DNA of 64,000 nucleotides from Epiperipatus broadwayi (lineage: Eukaryota; Onychophora; Udeonychophora; Euonychophora; Peripatidae): NCBI GenBank assembly GCA_028023455.1, contig JAQFVV010000064.1:370001-434000 (forward strand), in the 5' to 3' direction. Made by a program: the position numbers and the translations under genes. Below the pieces are notes generated by a model. That model ran no database searches. It was given only the letters and a program-made list of their open reading frames with translations, and was not told where the DNA came from. Shown one piece after another: positions 25,641-36,292 of the stretch; position 1 is the stretch's first letter, and the number at the start of each line of letters is the position of its first letter.

Positions 25641-26176
25641 GATGACTTAATCTTTCATTTGTAAAATTTAATATTAGTTATGAATCAATCTGTAAAGTTC
25701 TTACCTTTTTGTTAATTGTACCTTGTTCTCTCTCTATATAATTTAGCTGTAATCTCTCCTACATTAAACCTCTCCTGAATAATTATTAGTTCTTAATTTC
25801 ACGTCTATGTGGCAATATTTTATTTTCATTATTATATTTTATACTTTCAGATACTAAATTATATGTCGATAATTTCCCCCCAGAATCGCAAATGCTTATG
25901 CTTATGCTATCTCTTTTAATAAAAGAAAACCCTCCTTATTTTTCAGAGGGTAATTAACCTAGTAGTTTTTAAAAACAAATTTATTATTCTTAGTATAGCG
26001 GGTGCCTGCCAGTCTGGGGAAATAAAATCAGAATTTGATAATTATTGTACAGTGTTATTTTCAAAAACTAAGTAAAAATCTATTTTCTTAGAAATGTGTT
26101 TTTTTTTGGTTAATTAAATAATAGCGCTAACTTCTAAAATCTGCAAATAGATTTATACGAATTAAATTAATATTAA

Positions 26177-27470
26177 TTTCTTGAAATCAATAGCCACCAC
26201 TGACTTTATATATAATTATTCATGATGTATATATTATTTTTAATCTTTTTTTTTGCCGCATATCACTATTTTGTGTCCTATTAATTTTTTTTTTCCATGA
26301 TTTGTGGACTCGCAGTTTTTACTTATTAATTTTGTAGTGATATTTCTTGAAATCAATAGCCACCACTGACTTTATATATAATTATTCATGATGTATATAT
26401 TATTTTTAATCTTTTTTTTTGCCGCATATCACTATTTTGTGTCCTATTTTTCCATGAATTTGTGGACTCGCAGTTTTTACTTATTAATTTTGTAGTGATA
26501 TTTCTTGAAATCAATAGCCACCACTGACTTTATATATAATTATTCATGATGTATATATTATTTTTTACTCTTTTTTTTTGCCGCATATCACTATTTTGTG
26601 TCCTATTTTTCCATGAATTTGTGGACTCGCAGTTTTTACTTATTAATTTTGTAGTGATATTTCTTGAAATCAATAGCCACCACTGACTTTATATATAATT
26701 ATTCATGATGTATATATTATTTTTAATCTTTTTTTTTGCCGCATATCACTATTTTGTGTCCTATTTTTCCATGAATTTGTGGACTCGCAGTTTTTACTTA
26801 TTAATTTTGTAGTGATATTTCTTGAAATCAATAGCCACCACTGACTTTATATATAATTATTCATGATGTATATATTATTTTTAATCTTTTTTTTTGCCGC
26901 ATATCACTATTTTGTGTCCTATTAATTTTTTTTTCCATGATTTGTGGACTCGCAGTTTTTACTTATTAATTTTGTAGTGATATTTCTTGAAATCAATAGC
27001 CACCACTGACTTTATATATAATTATTCATGATGTATATATTATTTTTAATCTTTTTTTTTGCCGCATATCACTATTTTGTGTCCTATTTTTCCATGAATT
27101 TGTGGACTCGCAGTTTTTACTTATTAATTTTGTAGTGATATTTCTTGAAATCAATAGCCACCACTGACTTTATATATAATTATTCATGATGTATATATTA
27201 TTTTTAATCTTTTTTTTTGCCGCATATCACTATTTTGTGTCCTATTTTTCCATGAATTTGTGGACTCGCAGTTTTTACTTATTAATTTTGTAGTGATATT
27301 TCTTGAAATCAATAGCCACCACTGACTTTATATATAATTATTCATGATGTATATATTATTTTTAATCTTTTTTTTTGCCGCATATCACTATTTTGTGTCC
27401 TATTTATTAATTTTTTTTTCCATGATTTTTGGACTCGCAGTTTTTACTTATTAATTTTGTAGTGATATTT
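26177..27470 (+). repeat. Satellite array, 158-166 bp unit, eight copies
   Basis: Units start at TTTCTTGAAATC at 26177, 26343, 26501, 26660, 26818, 26983, 27141 and 27299, giving spacings of 166, 158, 159, 158, 165, 158 and 158. A ninth degenerate partial copy runs to about 27585. Copies are nearly identical. The longer units differ by an ATTAATTTTTTTTTCC variant. No ORF. The array lies between the transposase fragment and the right terminus. Confidence 0.95.
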
Positions 27471-27585
27471 ATCTTACATTTTCATGTGTTGTGTCCAATT
27501 TTAGTTAATTATTCATGATGTATTATTTTTAATCTTTTTTTGCCGAATATCACTCTAATTTGTGTCCTATTTATTAATTTTACCA

Positions 27586-27890
27586 TTTTTTTTTTTTTCA
27601 GGATGGACGCCGCCGGCATTATTCTGACCACGTGTTTGTTTCCGGTTTGACCTCATGAGCCTGTACCACGTGCCTTCCCCCAGCTCTTCGTTTCTATGAC
27701 AACATTGCCCTGAGGGCATACTACTCTAATCTACCGATCTTTGACGTAACGTCATCACGTGATATGCCACAAAATTTTTGCGATTACATGTGTCGGCAAA
27801 TCACTAGGTGACGTTATCTTAAAAATCGGGTGGTTAGAGTAGTATGCCTTCAGGCAAATGACGTCATAGCAAGGTAAATACGTGACTACC
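27586..27890 (+). promoter_or_regulatory. Merlin right end with subterminal motifs and acceptor-like site
   Basis: A T run ending in CAG (27598-27600) looks like a 3' splice site. GC-rich sequence follows with CACGTG at 27629, 27667 and 27756 and a palindromic TGACGTCA at 27859-27866. The motif CTGA-GGCATACTACTCTAA appears in direct (about 27711-27731) and inverted (about 27834-27854) orientation, matching the left subterminal CCTGAAGGC motif. Repeated subterminal motifs are usual transposase binding sites. The E-box and CRE-like sites could instead drive transcription. Confidence 0.55.
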
Positions 27891-27898
27891 AAGAAAAT
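27891..27898 (+). repeat. Target site duplication, right (AAGAAAAT)
   Basis: Identical to 23408-23415. Confidence 0.9.
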
Positions 27899-28382
27899 GA
27901 TATGTTTTTGAATAACATTTTATAACACTTTACACTTATCAAACATTATTTCTGAATTTAATTTCCCAAAATATTTCTCAGTGATATTATTTCTTAAAGG
28001 CAAATAATTATAATGAAATAACGACAAATAAATCGATTCAAAAAACAACTTTTAAATAAAATATTTTGATAAATTTTAAATATTATCGCAGTATGTGTGT
28101 TGATGAGAATATGTGACCTACTTTATTGTACAAGCATATATACGTAATATATACTCGACGGTTTGAAAATAAAACCGTTTAAAACAATTTTAATTATTAT
28201 TAAACCCGGGCACCCCATTATACGTATAAATTTAGGCGGGATTTCAGTAAATATACCCAGTACACACACAATACGATGAAATTAGGGTTTTAAATAAGGC
28301 ATGAGGGTAGGAAACAGGAAGGCAAGGTGAAACTAAGATTGGTAAGGCATATTTTACTGTTTCAATATATATATATGGTAAC
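27899..28382. other. AT-rich stretch, no gene seen
   Basis: No ORF or repeat recognised. A short TA run lies at 28365-28376, just before the family R array. Confidence 0.5.
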
Positions 28383-29425
28383 CAAAACAAGTTATAAATT
28401 TTGTAACTTGCTTTAAGCTTGCATTTTATGATCACTAGATGAAGCTTTACCAATAACTTCTAACAAGCTTGTTTTTTTGGTGTTTATGTAAACAAAGCTT
28501 GTTAGTAGTTATTGGTAAGGCTCCATCTAGTAATCATAAAATGCAACCTTAAAGCAAGTTACGAAATTTATAACTTGTTTTGGTTATCATAAATGCACTT
28601 TGAAAGTTTTTGCAATGCTATATATTGCAGAGGCTTTTACTATATGGTGAAACTGAACTGATTTCAAACCCATATAGCTATCTAGTTTTGTTAAGCTGGA
28701 TTTGAAGACATTATGTGTTTGATAAATTCATGCTTTCAAACTGATAGAAACATGTTTGATAAATGCTTATTTTAGAGTTGGTATTTAGATCTAGTTTTTA
28801 GTCTCCCAGGTCTTCACTGATACGAGCCAATAAGCTCAAAACCAGCTGGTCTGGAGGTGGGTGACAATGATAGAGATTTTGAATTCTATCTCTTTCGGTG
28901 TTTACGTAAATAAAGCTTGTTAAGAGTTATTGGTAAAGCTCCATCTAGTGATCATAAAACGCAAGCTTAAAGCAAGTTACCAAATTTATAACTTGTTTTG
29001 GTTATCATAAATGTACCTTTGAAGGTTTTTGCAATGCTATATATTGCAGAGGCTTTTACTACATGGCGAAACTGAACTGATTTTAGACCCATATAGCTAT
29101 CTAGTTTATTAAGCTGAGTTTGAAAACATTATGTGTCTGATAAATTCATGCTTTCAAAGTGATAGAAACGTTAAACCACTAAACATTTGCTTTGTTTTGA
29201 ATTGATAGAAACATGTTTGATAAATGCTGATTTTAGAGTTGGTATTTAGATCTAGTTTCTAGTCTCCCAGGTCTTCACTGACATGAGCCAATAAGCTTGA
29301 AACCAGCTGGTCTGGAGGTGGGTGACAATGATAGAGATTTTGAATTCTATCTCTTTCGGTGTTTATGTGAACAAGCCTTGTTAGGAGTTATTGATAAAGC
29401 TCCATCTAGTGATCATATATGTAAT
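28383..29425. repeat. Family R repeat array 2
   Basis: Same family as 300-2022. A short plus-strand piece (about 28383-28475) folds back onto minus-strand units (about 28476-28590, 28585-29005 and 28970-29425). The conserved CAAGTTATAAATTTTGTAAC palindrome and TGATCACTAGATG are visible. A 77-codon plus-strand ORF (29297-29530) is a by-product. Confidence 0.8.
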
Positions 29426-29849
29426 AAACTATCAATAAAAAACACTATTCAACTGCATTATTCTTATAATAACTATTCCAAAAATTTCAAATGTCAAAAT
29501 TATAACAGTCTTAAAACCAAACAAATATAACAAAAATAAAAATATATATATTTTTCATCATTATGTTTCCTACAAAATATTTTAAGGAATCGTATTATCA
29601 AAAATTTATCAATAATTGTGAGCTATCTTCTATAGTGCAGATTGAGTTTAGACCAAAAGAAAATGTTTTGAATAAGTCTGTTTTTACTAACTAACATTAA
29701 AAAAGGTTTCCAAAATAAATTAAAAACTGATGCTACCTCTATTGGTTTTACATCAACTTATAAATACTATTTCAAAAAATAATATTTTTCTGAAAGTTTC
29801 TAAAATCCTTAATCGATTTATTAGACAAAGTGCTCACAAATAATAAAAA

Positions 29850-30140
29850 AAATCAAATGATATTACATGATCAGTGGAGTAGTTAATTTTTTTTTACAGA
29901 ATAGAATGCCACAGCTTAATATATTTATCAGTGATCATCCAAAAACAGAATGACATCTATGCTAATGACATGATCCTTTTGATAAATAGAAAAGTCCTTC
30001 AGTAGGGATATGAAAAGTTTGCAAATCTTTTTAGAAGATTTGAGTTTATTCCTAATCCACCAAAGGTTGTATGTTCATCAATTTATTTAAACAATAGTGA
30101 AATATCCTTGATAACAGTCTGGAATATAATCCTATTTCAT
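29850..30140 (+). pseudogene. LINE reverse transcriptase relic
   Basis: One frame gives LNIFISDHPK (matching the F-NI-I-D stretch upstream of the catalytic loop in non-LTR reverse transcriptases). After a frameshift another gives DIYANDMILLINRKVLQ, a decayed YADD motif with Asn in place of the first Asp, then a stop, then GYEKFANLFRRFEF and NPPKVVCSSIYLN, matching the region after motif C. Multiple stops and frameshifts make this an old, dead fragment. The clade cannot be assigned. Sequence on to about 30800 may be further decayed LINE but nothing is recognisable. Confidence 0.55.
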
Positions 30141-31029
30141 GCCATTTGAAGTAATTTTAAATTATAGCATATTTTTTTAAATTTATTTAAGATTAGATCT
30201 AAAATAATTTCTAGGAATAACTTTATTTGAATTCAATTACCATTACTTAAGTTGTGATTCAAGTGCTTTGCAAATTAATGAATATTGGATCGATGTTTGG
30301 AAAGAAAAGTACTCAAATAAATATTTATTTAAAATATTATCATGAGATATATTACTGATTCAACCAAATCTACTCCTTCACAATTGCTTCCTGTTCTTTT
30401 ATACATTCTTTCAGCAGCTATGGAAAAAAACTTGGTCTGTAGAGAATGTGGAAAAAGCTGTTAAACAGAATTGACTTTTCAATAACTTAAGATATTGTTT
30501 TACCATTTATATCAAATCAATCAATGAAAAAAAATCATAGGATAAAAATGGAATTTTTATGAGATTCCAAATATATTTATTTTTCTAGATCTGACAGTAA
30601 AACCATGTGAATTTGATATTCCTAATTTCATCAACAAACTCAAGATAACCATAGTCATTACAAGCATTTATTTTCTAAAGTTCAGCAGCCACTCATCTAC
30701 ATTAGACAAACTATGAAATATATTGTTAATGATTCACAAATCTATAGCTACATTAGCAGAATTGAAGGAATCAATAATGCCAACTGATTCTGTCCCCTAG
30801 TTGGAATTTCATATTTCTTTATAATATTTTGTTAATATTTAAGCTTTCTAAAAAATTCATATGCTAAATATTAAATATGCATTTTAGTGTTGAAATACTC
30901 CTAGAAACTTCTTTTAACTTTAATATTTTGCTTAAGGCCGTTGTCTAAGCAGCACAATACTTACATTAGCATGTCTTATATTTGTTTGCTTATATAATAA
31001 TAAAAATTTGAGAGTTTGTAAGCTTTATA

Positions 31030-31098
31030 TTATTATTATTATTATTATTATTGATGATGATGATGATGATGATGATGATAATAATAATAATAATAATT
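31030..31098. repeat. Compound (TTA)(TGA)(TAA) microsatellite
   Basis: Three successive trinucleotide runs. Sequence between here and 31520 is AT-rich with a (TA)n at 31220-31239 and a 100-codon minus-strand ORF (31212-31514) without recognisable domain. Confidence 0.95.
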
Positions 31099-31628
31099 AG
31101 ATAAGAAGGTTCGAATCAAAAGAATTAATTAAAAACAATGTAATATTTTATTAGCATTTTATTTTTTTCAATTAATATATATAATAAATAATAATAAATC
31201 AATTATACATATCATTTTAATATATATATATATATATATGTTATGTATGTGAGGAGGGGTGTTTGAAGAACACATTTTATGCATAACAAATACCTGTAAG
31301 AAGGATCTTGGTAATATCCATGCCATTTATTGTCACATCTTGAGAGATAATTATCACCATTATAGTAATAAGTAAATGAATAAGAATAAATCAGTGCTGG
31401 TGTATCTAATCCCATTGCCAATAACCACATGATTATAACTATTTGTGCAACCTTGTATTTTGTTATTTTTATCCACCATTTTGATTGTACAATAAATAAA
31501 TACCTAAAACACATGAATATATATATAATATAAAAATAAAATGTCCGTTAATTAAAACAAAATTGTAATTACAGTAAAAATAATAATAATAATGGTAACA
31601 AACTATTATAAACAATGCTTAAATTTGC

Positions 31629-31666
31629 AGAAGTACTTTCGGTTAATTTCTTGAACCTGCCTCAAC
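31629..31666 (-). ncRNA. Hairpin plus GAAAGTAC motif, hammerhead-like
   Basis: On the minus strand: GTTGAGGCA, then stem GGTT...AACC with a 9-nt loop, then CGAAAGTACTTCT. Penelope-like elements are known to carry hammerhead ribozymes in their terminal repeats, whose core is CUGAUGA, stem II, GAAA. Here the GAAA side is intact, while the CUGAUGA side is degenerate, so activity is doubtful. The same layout with a different stem occurs in Penelope-like element 2 (59572-59611). Confidence 0.45.
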
Positions 31667-31711
31667 TGCCATTAAAATTAAAAAACAAAAACAAAGCGGA
31701 AGCAAACGTCA

Positions 31712-33835
31712 TCAATTCAAATTCCAGGAATCTGGTATTTTAATGTTAGCAGATTGCCTATTTATTAAATGCATTTTATTCCTATTTATAAAATTTGCCT
31801 CCTTAATTTTTCTTTTATTATGGTTTCTCTCTTCATGAAGAATTTTCACATTTTCAAAATCAAATTTAAATTTATATTTACATGTTTTTTCATGATCAAA
31901 GAAAACTGAAGGAGAAATTAAATCACCATTATTTTTACTTTTTTCACATTTATATAACAATTCATGCTCTCTCAATCTCTTCTCAATGGTGCACCTATAT
32001 TCACCTATATATGATAGCATACAATCACAAAAAATGTGATATAAGACATTACTTTTCTGCTTGACAGGTATGACATCCTTAGAATTATTGACTAATTTAT
32101 TAATATTGTTTGGAACGTAGAATGAAATATTAAACACATTCTTATATATATCCCTAAAAAATTTCACTTGTGGATTTGAAATAAATGGAATAGATATCCA
32201 TTGTTTACTATTAATCTTCATTTTCTTTAAATTATTATACTTTTTTTTAAATTGACATATGGTATTGCTTATTTGTTCCATTTTATAACCAACATCAAGC
32301 AATTCCTTGGCAAATATGTCAATATTTTTTAGTTTATCACTTTGGTAATGACATAATTTTTCATTCCAAAACAAAAAAGATATAAAATTTGCCATCTTAT
32401 GCATCATTGGTACTTTTGATTTACAATTTATATATCCCCTTTTTTGCAGTGGCTTAATTATTAATTTATAATTTAATGTACTGTTATCTCTTGTAATAAT
32501 TAAAACTAAATATTTAATATTTTTGTCCTGTTCCTTTTCAATAGTCCATTTCAAGCCATTTAACTTATTTAATTCATCTACAAGCAAATTTATAATATTA
32601 TTATTTGCACAAACAAAAACATCATCCACATATCTTTTGTAAATTTTAATATCTCCAAAAGTACACATATTTAAAATACTACTTACATATGTAGATAAAA
32701 CAAAATTGCAAACTTGTGCAACTACAGGCAGACCCATGGGCCAACCCTTAGACCTTTTATAATATCGATGTTCAAAAGATGCCACAATGTTATCATTAAA
32801 AAATGTTAAAGAATCAACAATAAACTTTATCATATATTTACAAATACTTTTACTTTTTAATGTATGTTCAATTATTTTTATGTAATTCATTCTGTCAATA
32901 GATCCATATATTTCTGTTACATCCAATGAAGCAATAACATCATTCTCATCAATCACAAATTTTTAATACTATTTACAAAGTCAAATGATGAAGCAATAGT
33001 ATTTTCTCCAAATCCTAAAAAATCTTGTAAAATCTTACCAAGATATTTAGAAGTCTGATACATAAATGAACCACCAAAAACTATCATAACTCGCAAAGGA
33101 TTACTTTCTTTATGTAATTTTATGTTTGCAAAAATACGATAACATACAGCACAAGAAGGATATATCATATAATATGCATTATTACTTAAAACTTTATTTT
33201 TAGCACTTTTTAAAATATTGTTAATAAATTTTATTCTTTGACCATCCATATTATATTATTGAATCAAAAAGAAACCAAGTTTCTCCATTTGCACTTTAAC
33301 TTTATCAATATATTGACATTTCGTCATCAAACACATATGCAGCCCCTTGTCCTCTTTCAAACAAATCATATTATCATTCTTCAATCTCTGTTTAAATTCC
33401 GAAATACCCAATTTCCATAATTTATTATAAGACATTGTATTACATTTATTACAATTAATTTTCTTAATGATATCTTCAGAAAAATGATCATTTTCAGGAA
33501 TCATATCAAATGAATTTTGAACAGCTGCAATTAGTTCCAAATTATAATCATTCCAATTACCACCGACGTATTTAGCTCCATGACTTAAAACGTAATTCTG
33601 AATCAAATGTATCTTATTATTTGATAAATTAACAAAGTTTAACTTATTATAAGCTTGTGGATACCGCTTATTAAATAAAAAATCAAATTTTTTCCTCAAA
33701 TTTATTATATAATTTAAGTTTAATTAATTTAAATCCATTTTCACAAACAATTTTATATTCGTTCCAAGCACACCAATCATTTAAAATTATTAAATGTTCA
33801 ATTGCTTTCAAATATTTTTGAATATCATAAAGTTC

Positions 33836-33838
<3 letters not shown>
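31712..33838 (-). pseudogene. Penelope-like polyprotein 1 (RT + GIY-YIG), broken
   Basis: Longest intact part is 31712-32956 (414 codons). In order it has motif A (DVTEIYGSIDR), motif B (GWPMGLPVVAQVCNFVLS), the catalytic YVDD (KRYVDDVFV), a thumb region, then the endonuclease with VLYHIFCDC, SYIGEYRCTIEKR, a DHEKTC element and the Glu-bearing KIKEANFI helix. Upstream, 32953-33249 and 33256-33699 hold the N-terminal fingers, with LKEDKGLHMCLMTK and the RIFANIKLHKE-PLRVMI stretch. These two share a frame but are separated by TAA at 33256-33258, and a frameshift (ATGA overlap at 32953-32956) separates them from the palm. A second frameshift at an A run near 33685-33695 cuts the extreme N-terminus (to about 33838). 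Catalytic residues survive, so decay is recent. Confidence 0.9.

Positions 33839-33877
<39 letters not shown>
33839..33877. repeat. (TA)n microsatellite
   Basis: Pure TA run abutting the 5' end of Penelope-like element 1. The 300 bases after it, up to 34194, hold nothing recognisable. Confidence 0.95.
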
Positions 33878-33879
<2 letters not shown>

Positions 33880-34194
33880 CATGGGCAATTTAAAAGTATT
33901 GCATTAAGTAATGTTATAGATGACTATTTATTAGTCTGAATTACAGTGCCATGTTTATTTCATGTTTAAAGAGGTTTATTTAAACTTCATTGTAACAATA
34001 TTTCATACTCTGTAGTCAAATTGCAAGCTTTAAGTGTCCATATATATTCAATGGACCATTAGGTAAGAATGGATTTCCATTCTTGCTATTAAAAGGTGTG
34101 AAGGTTGCCTTGGCAGCAGTCAGAAATATTGATTACTATATTTTACTGTGAATGTTTAGGTGGTGACTGGTTGGAACTTAATTTATTTATATAT

Positions 34195-35544
34195 TGTAAT
34201 GTTTATTTATATATGTTACAAATATATTGGCATTGAGTAAAAAAAAACTAAAAGATAAAAGTGGATTTAAAATTTTGAGTAATTTTTTTTAAAAAAAAAA
34301 ACGTACAATGAGGGTTGAATTATTCTTCTTATTTTTTTTATGTGATTAATTGGAGAGAACAAAAGAATTCCAAAAGCAAGTAAAAAAAGATAAGCTGAAA
34401 GTAGAAATACTCAAATTAATTAAAGATGGCCGAAAACTTGAAGAAAATAAAGACTTTATTACATAAAATTTATAAAGACTGGATAAGATTAAAAAGGCAT
34501 GGTACTAGCATGCGCAGAAGTCCTGAAAACTGGATATAAAAAGGGAGGATCCGGTTGAAGGAACATCTTGTTCGTTTTGTTTCTCTAGTTGGTCTTGGAT
34601 AACATTAATATATCCAAGATCGCTCTTCGCTGAAGGAATTCGGCATGTCGCAGTGAACCGGAGCTTCTGAAGACATCGGACCTAATGATGTACACCAGGA
34701 AATGCCTTCGTGACTGACTGGGGAAATGGACCACAAGATCAAGCAATAACCAAAAGGCCGAGCTCATTATAACCAAAAAACTATGCATAGTTATCTACTA
34801 CTGAATTCATGAAACTTACCGGTAATAATAATTATCCTGATTGTGACAAAGTTAACTATTTAAAACTACTCGTAAAAATATACGTATAAAAGAATCCCGA
34901 TAGTGACTTTAATTTTTCTATATGAGAGACTCTTATTTAACCAAGAACTTTTTGTTTATTTTAATTGATATTTATATTTTCTGGATATTTCCCATCTGAA
35001 TTAAATGTGTTCTCTCCAAGGTATTAATTAGCTACTTAACATGAAGTATTTTAGTTTGTCAAAATTAAAAATATTTCTAATATCAATTCTCATTTGTGCG
35101 TTATTAATAATAGTTATTATTTTTTATTATTAAATTTATTTTTAGTGTGATAAGATTTAAATGTAAGTTACCTTTGCCAATATGTTTCAATATGCCCAGG
35201 ACTAATAATCGTAAAAATCATTAATTCTCATTATGGTAGAATTACCGCCCCTTAAAAAAATATAATAAAAATCTTTTTATTTTTTTTTGTTTTACAACTT
35301 GCGAGAGGTGCTGGCGACATATTTCAGCGGATTCTTAGGAATTCTGGCGCCCATAGTAAATAAAATTAAAAGTTGATTTTGTCAATAGCACAATTCGTAA
35401 CAATTAATAGGCTGAAGTTGATCAGGAAAAATAGCTGTGTTTTTAGAATAGAAATACAACTTTCTTCTTTTTTGACATAGCTTGATCAACTCACGCACAG
35501 TTTATAATAGCGTGTAAAGGCCTAGCAAAACAAAAAACGTTACA
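34195..35544 (+). repeat. 5' LTR of LTR element 3
   Basis: TGTAATG...CGTTACA. TATAAAAAG at 34535-34543 (conserved at 36646-36654), with TTGTTCGTTTTGTTTC about 30 bp on, is a probable promoter and start. A 67-codon minus-strand ORF (34585-34788) is retained in both LTRs but lies just downstream of the likely start on the opposite strand and is probably chance. Confidence 0.9.
34535..34543 (+). promoter_or_regulatory. LTR TATA box (TATAAAAAG)
   Basis: Conserved in both LTRs of LTR element 3 and followed by GGGAGGATCC and a pyrimidine-rich start region. Confidence 0.6.
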
Positions 35545-35545
35545 A

Positions 35546-35563
35546 TGGCGACCCAACTCGGGC
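35546..35563 (+). promoter_or_regulatory. Primer binding site of LTR element 3
   Basis: TGGCGACCCAACTCGGGC starts two bases after the ...TTACA end of the LTR. It opens with TGG (complement of tRNA CCA) and resembles the lysine-type site of LTR element 2, but the cognate tRNA is not certain. Confidence 0.7.
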
Positions 35564-36292
35564 TTCGATTTAACAACTACAACCTGAGATGAGTTATAAT
35601 GATAAAGAACATTACAATGATGACTCAAAGAAACTCACAGCTGGAAAATAAATTATGATTTTTTTGAAAAAAGAAAAAAATTATAAAAAAAAAAACTAAC
35701 TAATTAAACCCTGATTATTAAAATATGAAAGAAGATATTTTTTTAATATGACTTCCAGAAAGAAAAAATATATATGTATATTTTTTTTATACATGTCTAA
35801 AAACATGATCGTGGCTGATGTAGATGTAAGTCACAAGTATTTGACCGGGTAGGCGGTTACTGAAGAGGGGAATAACATAGCCCCGAGTCCTTATCCGCAG
35901 TATATGAACATAAGACCGTCTTTAAATGCTCATCAGACTATTTCTAGCAGAGATCCCAATAAAGGGGAAGGCGGATCAAGTTGGACCAAGTTGCCACAAG
36001 CCTGTAAGACTCAGAACGATGAGCAATGCTCGTTTGTGCTTATAACTTGGGCTTCTTATCATTAATATTACACTAAAGCGGATAGGACACAGATGAATGT
36101 TGAAATATTTTCCATTCCCGCCATGTTAGACCTAAAAGTGGGCGTTAAAGCCGAACGTCGCTTGTGAATAAGTCTACACAATATATCAGCACGCTACTAC
36201 AGAAAAAAAAAATACGAATATGAATTTAAAAACTTAAGAATAAAATTAGTGTAAACCCCTATTTTATTCTCATCTCCTGGCACTGGTGGTAT
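35564..36292 (+). other. Non-coding interior of LTR element 3
   Basis: About 730 bp without a supportable ORF. GC is slightly higher at 35820-36190. No clear polypurine tract precedes the 3' LTR. Confidence 0.6.

Larger units (their letters stand above)
23416..27890 (+). mobile_element. Merlin (IS1595-like) DNA transposon, degenerate
   Basis: A 4475-bp element bounded by inverted termini: GGTAATCAAGTATTTACCTT at the left, and at the right a sequence whose complement begins GGTAGTCACGTATTTACCTT. An 8-bp duplication AAGAAAAT lies on both sides. Inside is a fragment of an ISXO2/IS1595-type DDE transposase (24874-25128), the hallmark of Merlin. The rest is a duplicated 5' end, nested repeats and two tandem arrays. 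The transposase is broken, so the element is inactive. The exact target duplication shows that the whole structure, tandem arrays included, either inserted as one unit or grew in place afterwards. Confidence 0.88.
31525..33838 (-). mobile_element. Penelope-like retroelement 1 (GIY-YIG type), 5'-truncated
   Basis: A minus-strand element with fingers, reverse transcriptase palm and a C-terminal GIY-YIG endonuclease, the diagnostic order for endonuclease-bearing Penelope-like elements. Its 5' side stops against a (TA)n run at 33839-33877, and its tail (ACATTTTATTTTTA near 31520-31545) ends near another TA-rich stretch. PLEs use endonuclease nicking and target priming, and 5' truncation next to TA repeats is typical. 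The coding frame is broken, so this copy is dead. Confidence 0.9.

Noticed and set aside
26177-27470. CRISPR-like array
   Set aside because: Repeats are contiguous with no spacers, and this is a eukaryotic transposon context; it is a satellite.
30940-30980. GC-richer segment resembling a small RNA
   Set aside because: No match to a spliceosomal RNA or tRNA structure that I could support.
34585-34788. 67-codon minus-strand ORF kept in both LTRs of LTR element 3
   Set aside because: LTRs are nearly identical, so retention is expected; lies antisense just downstream of the TATA box.
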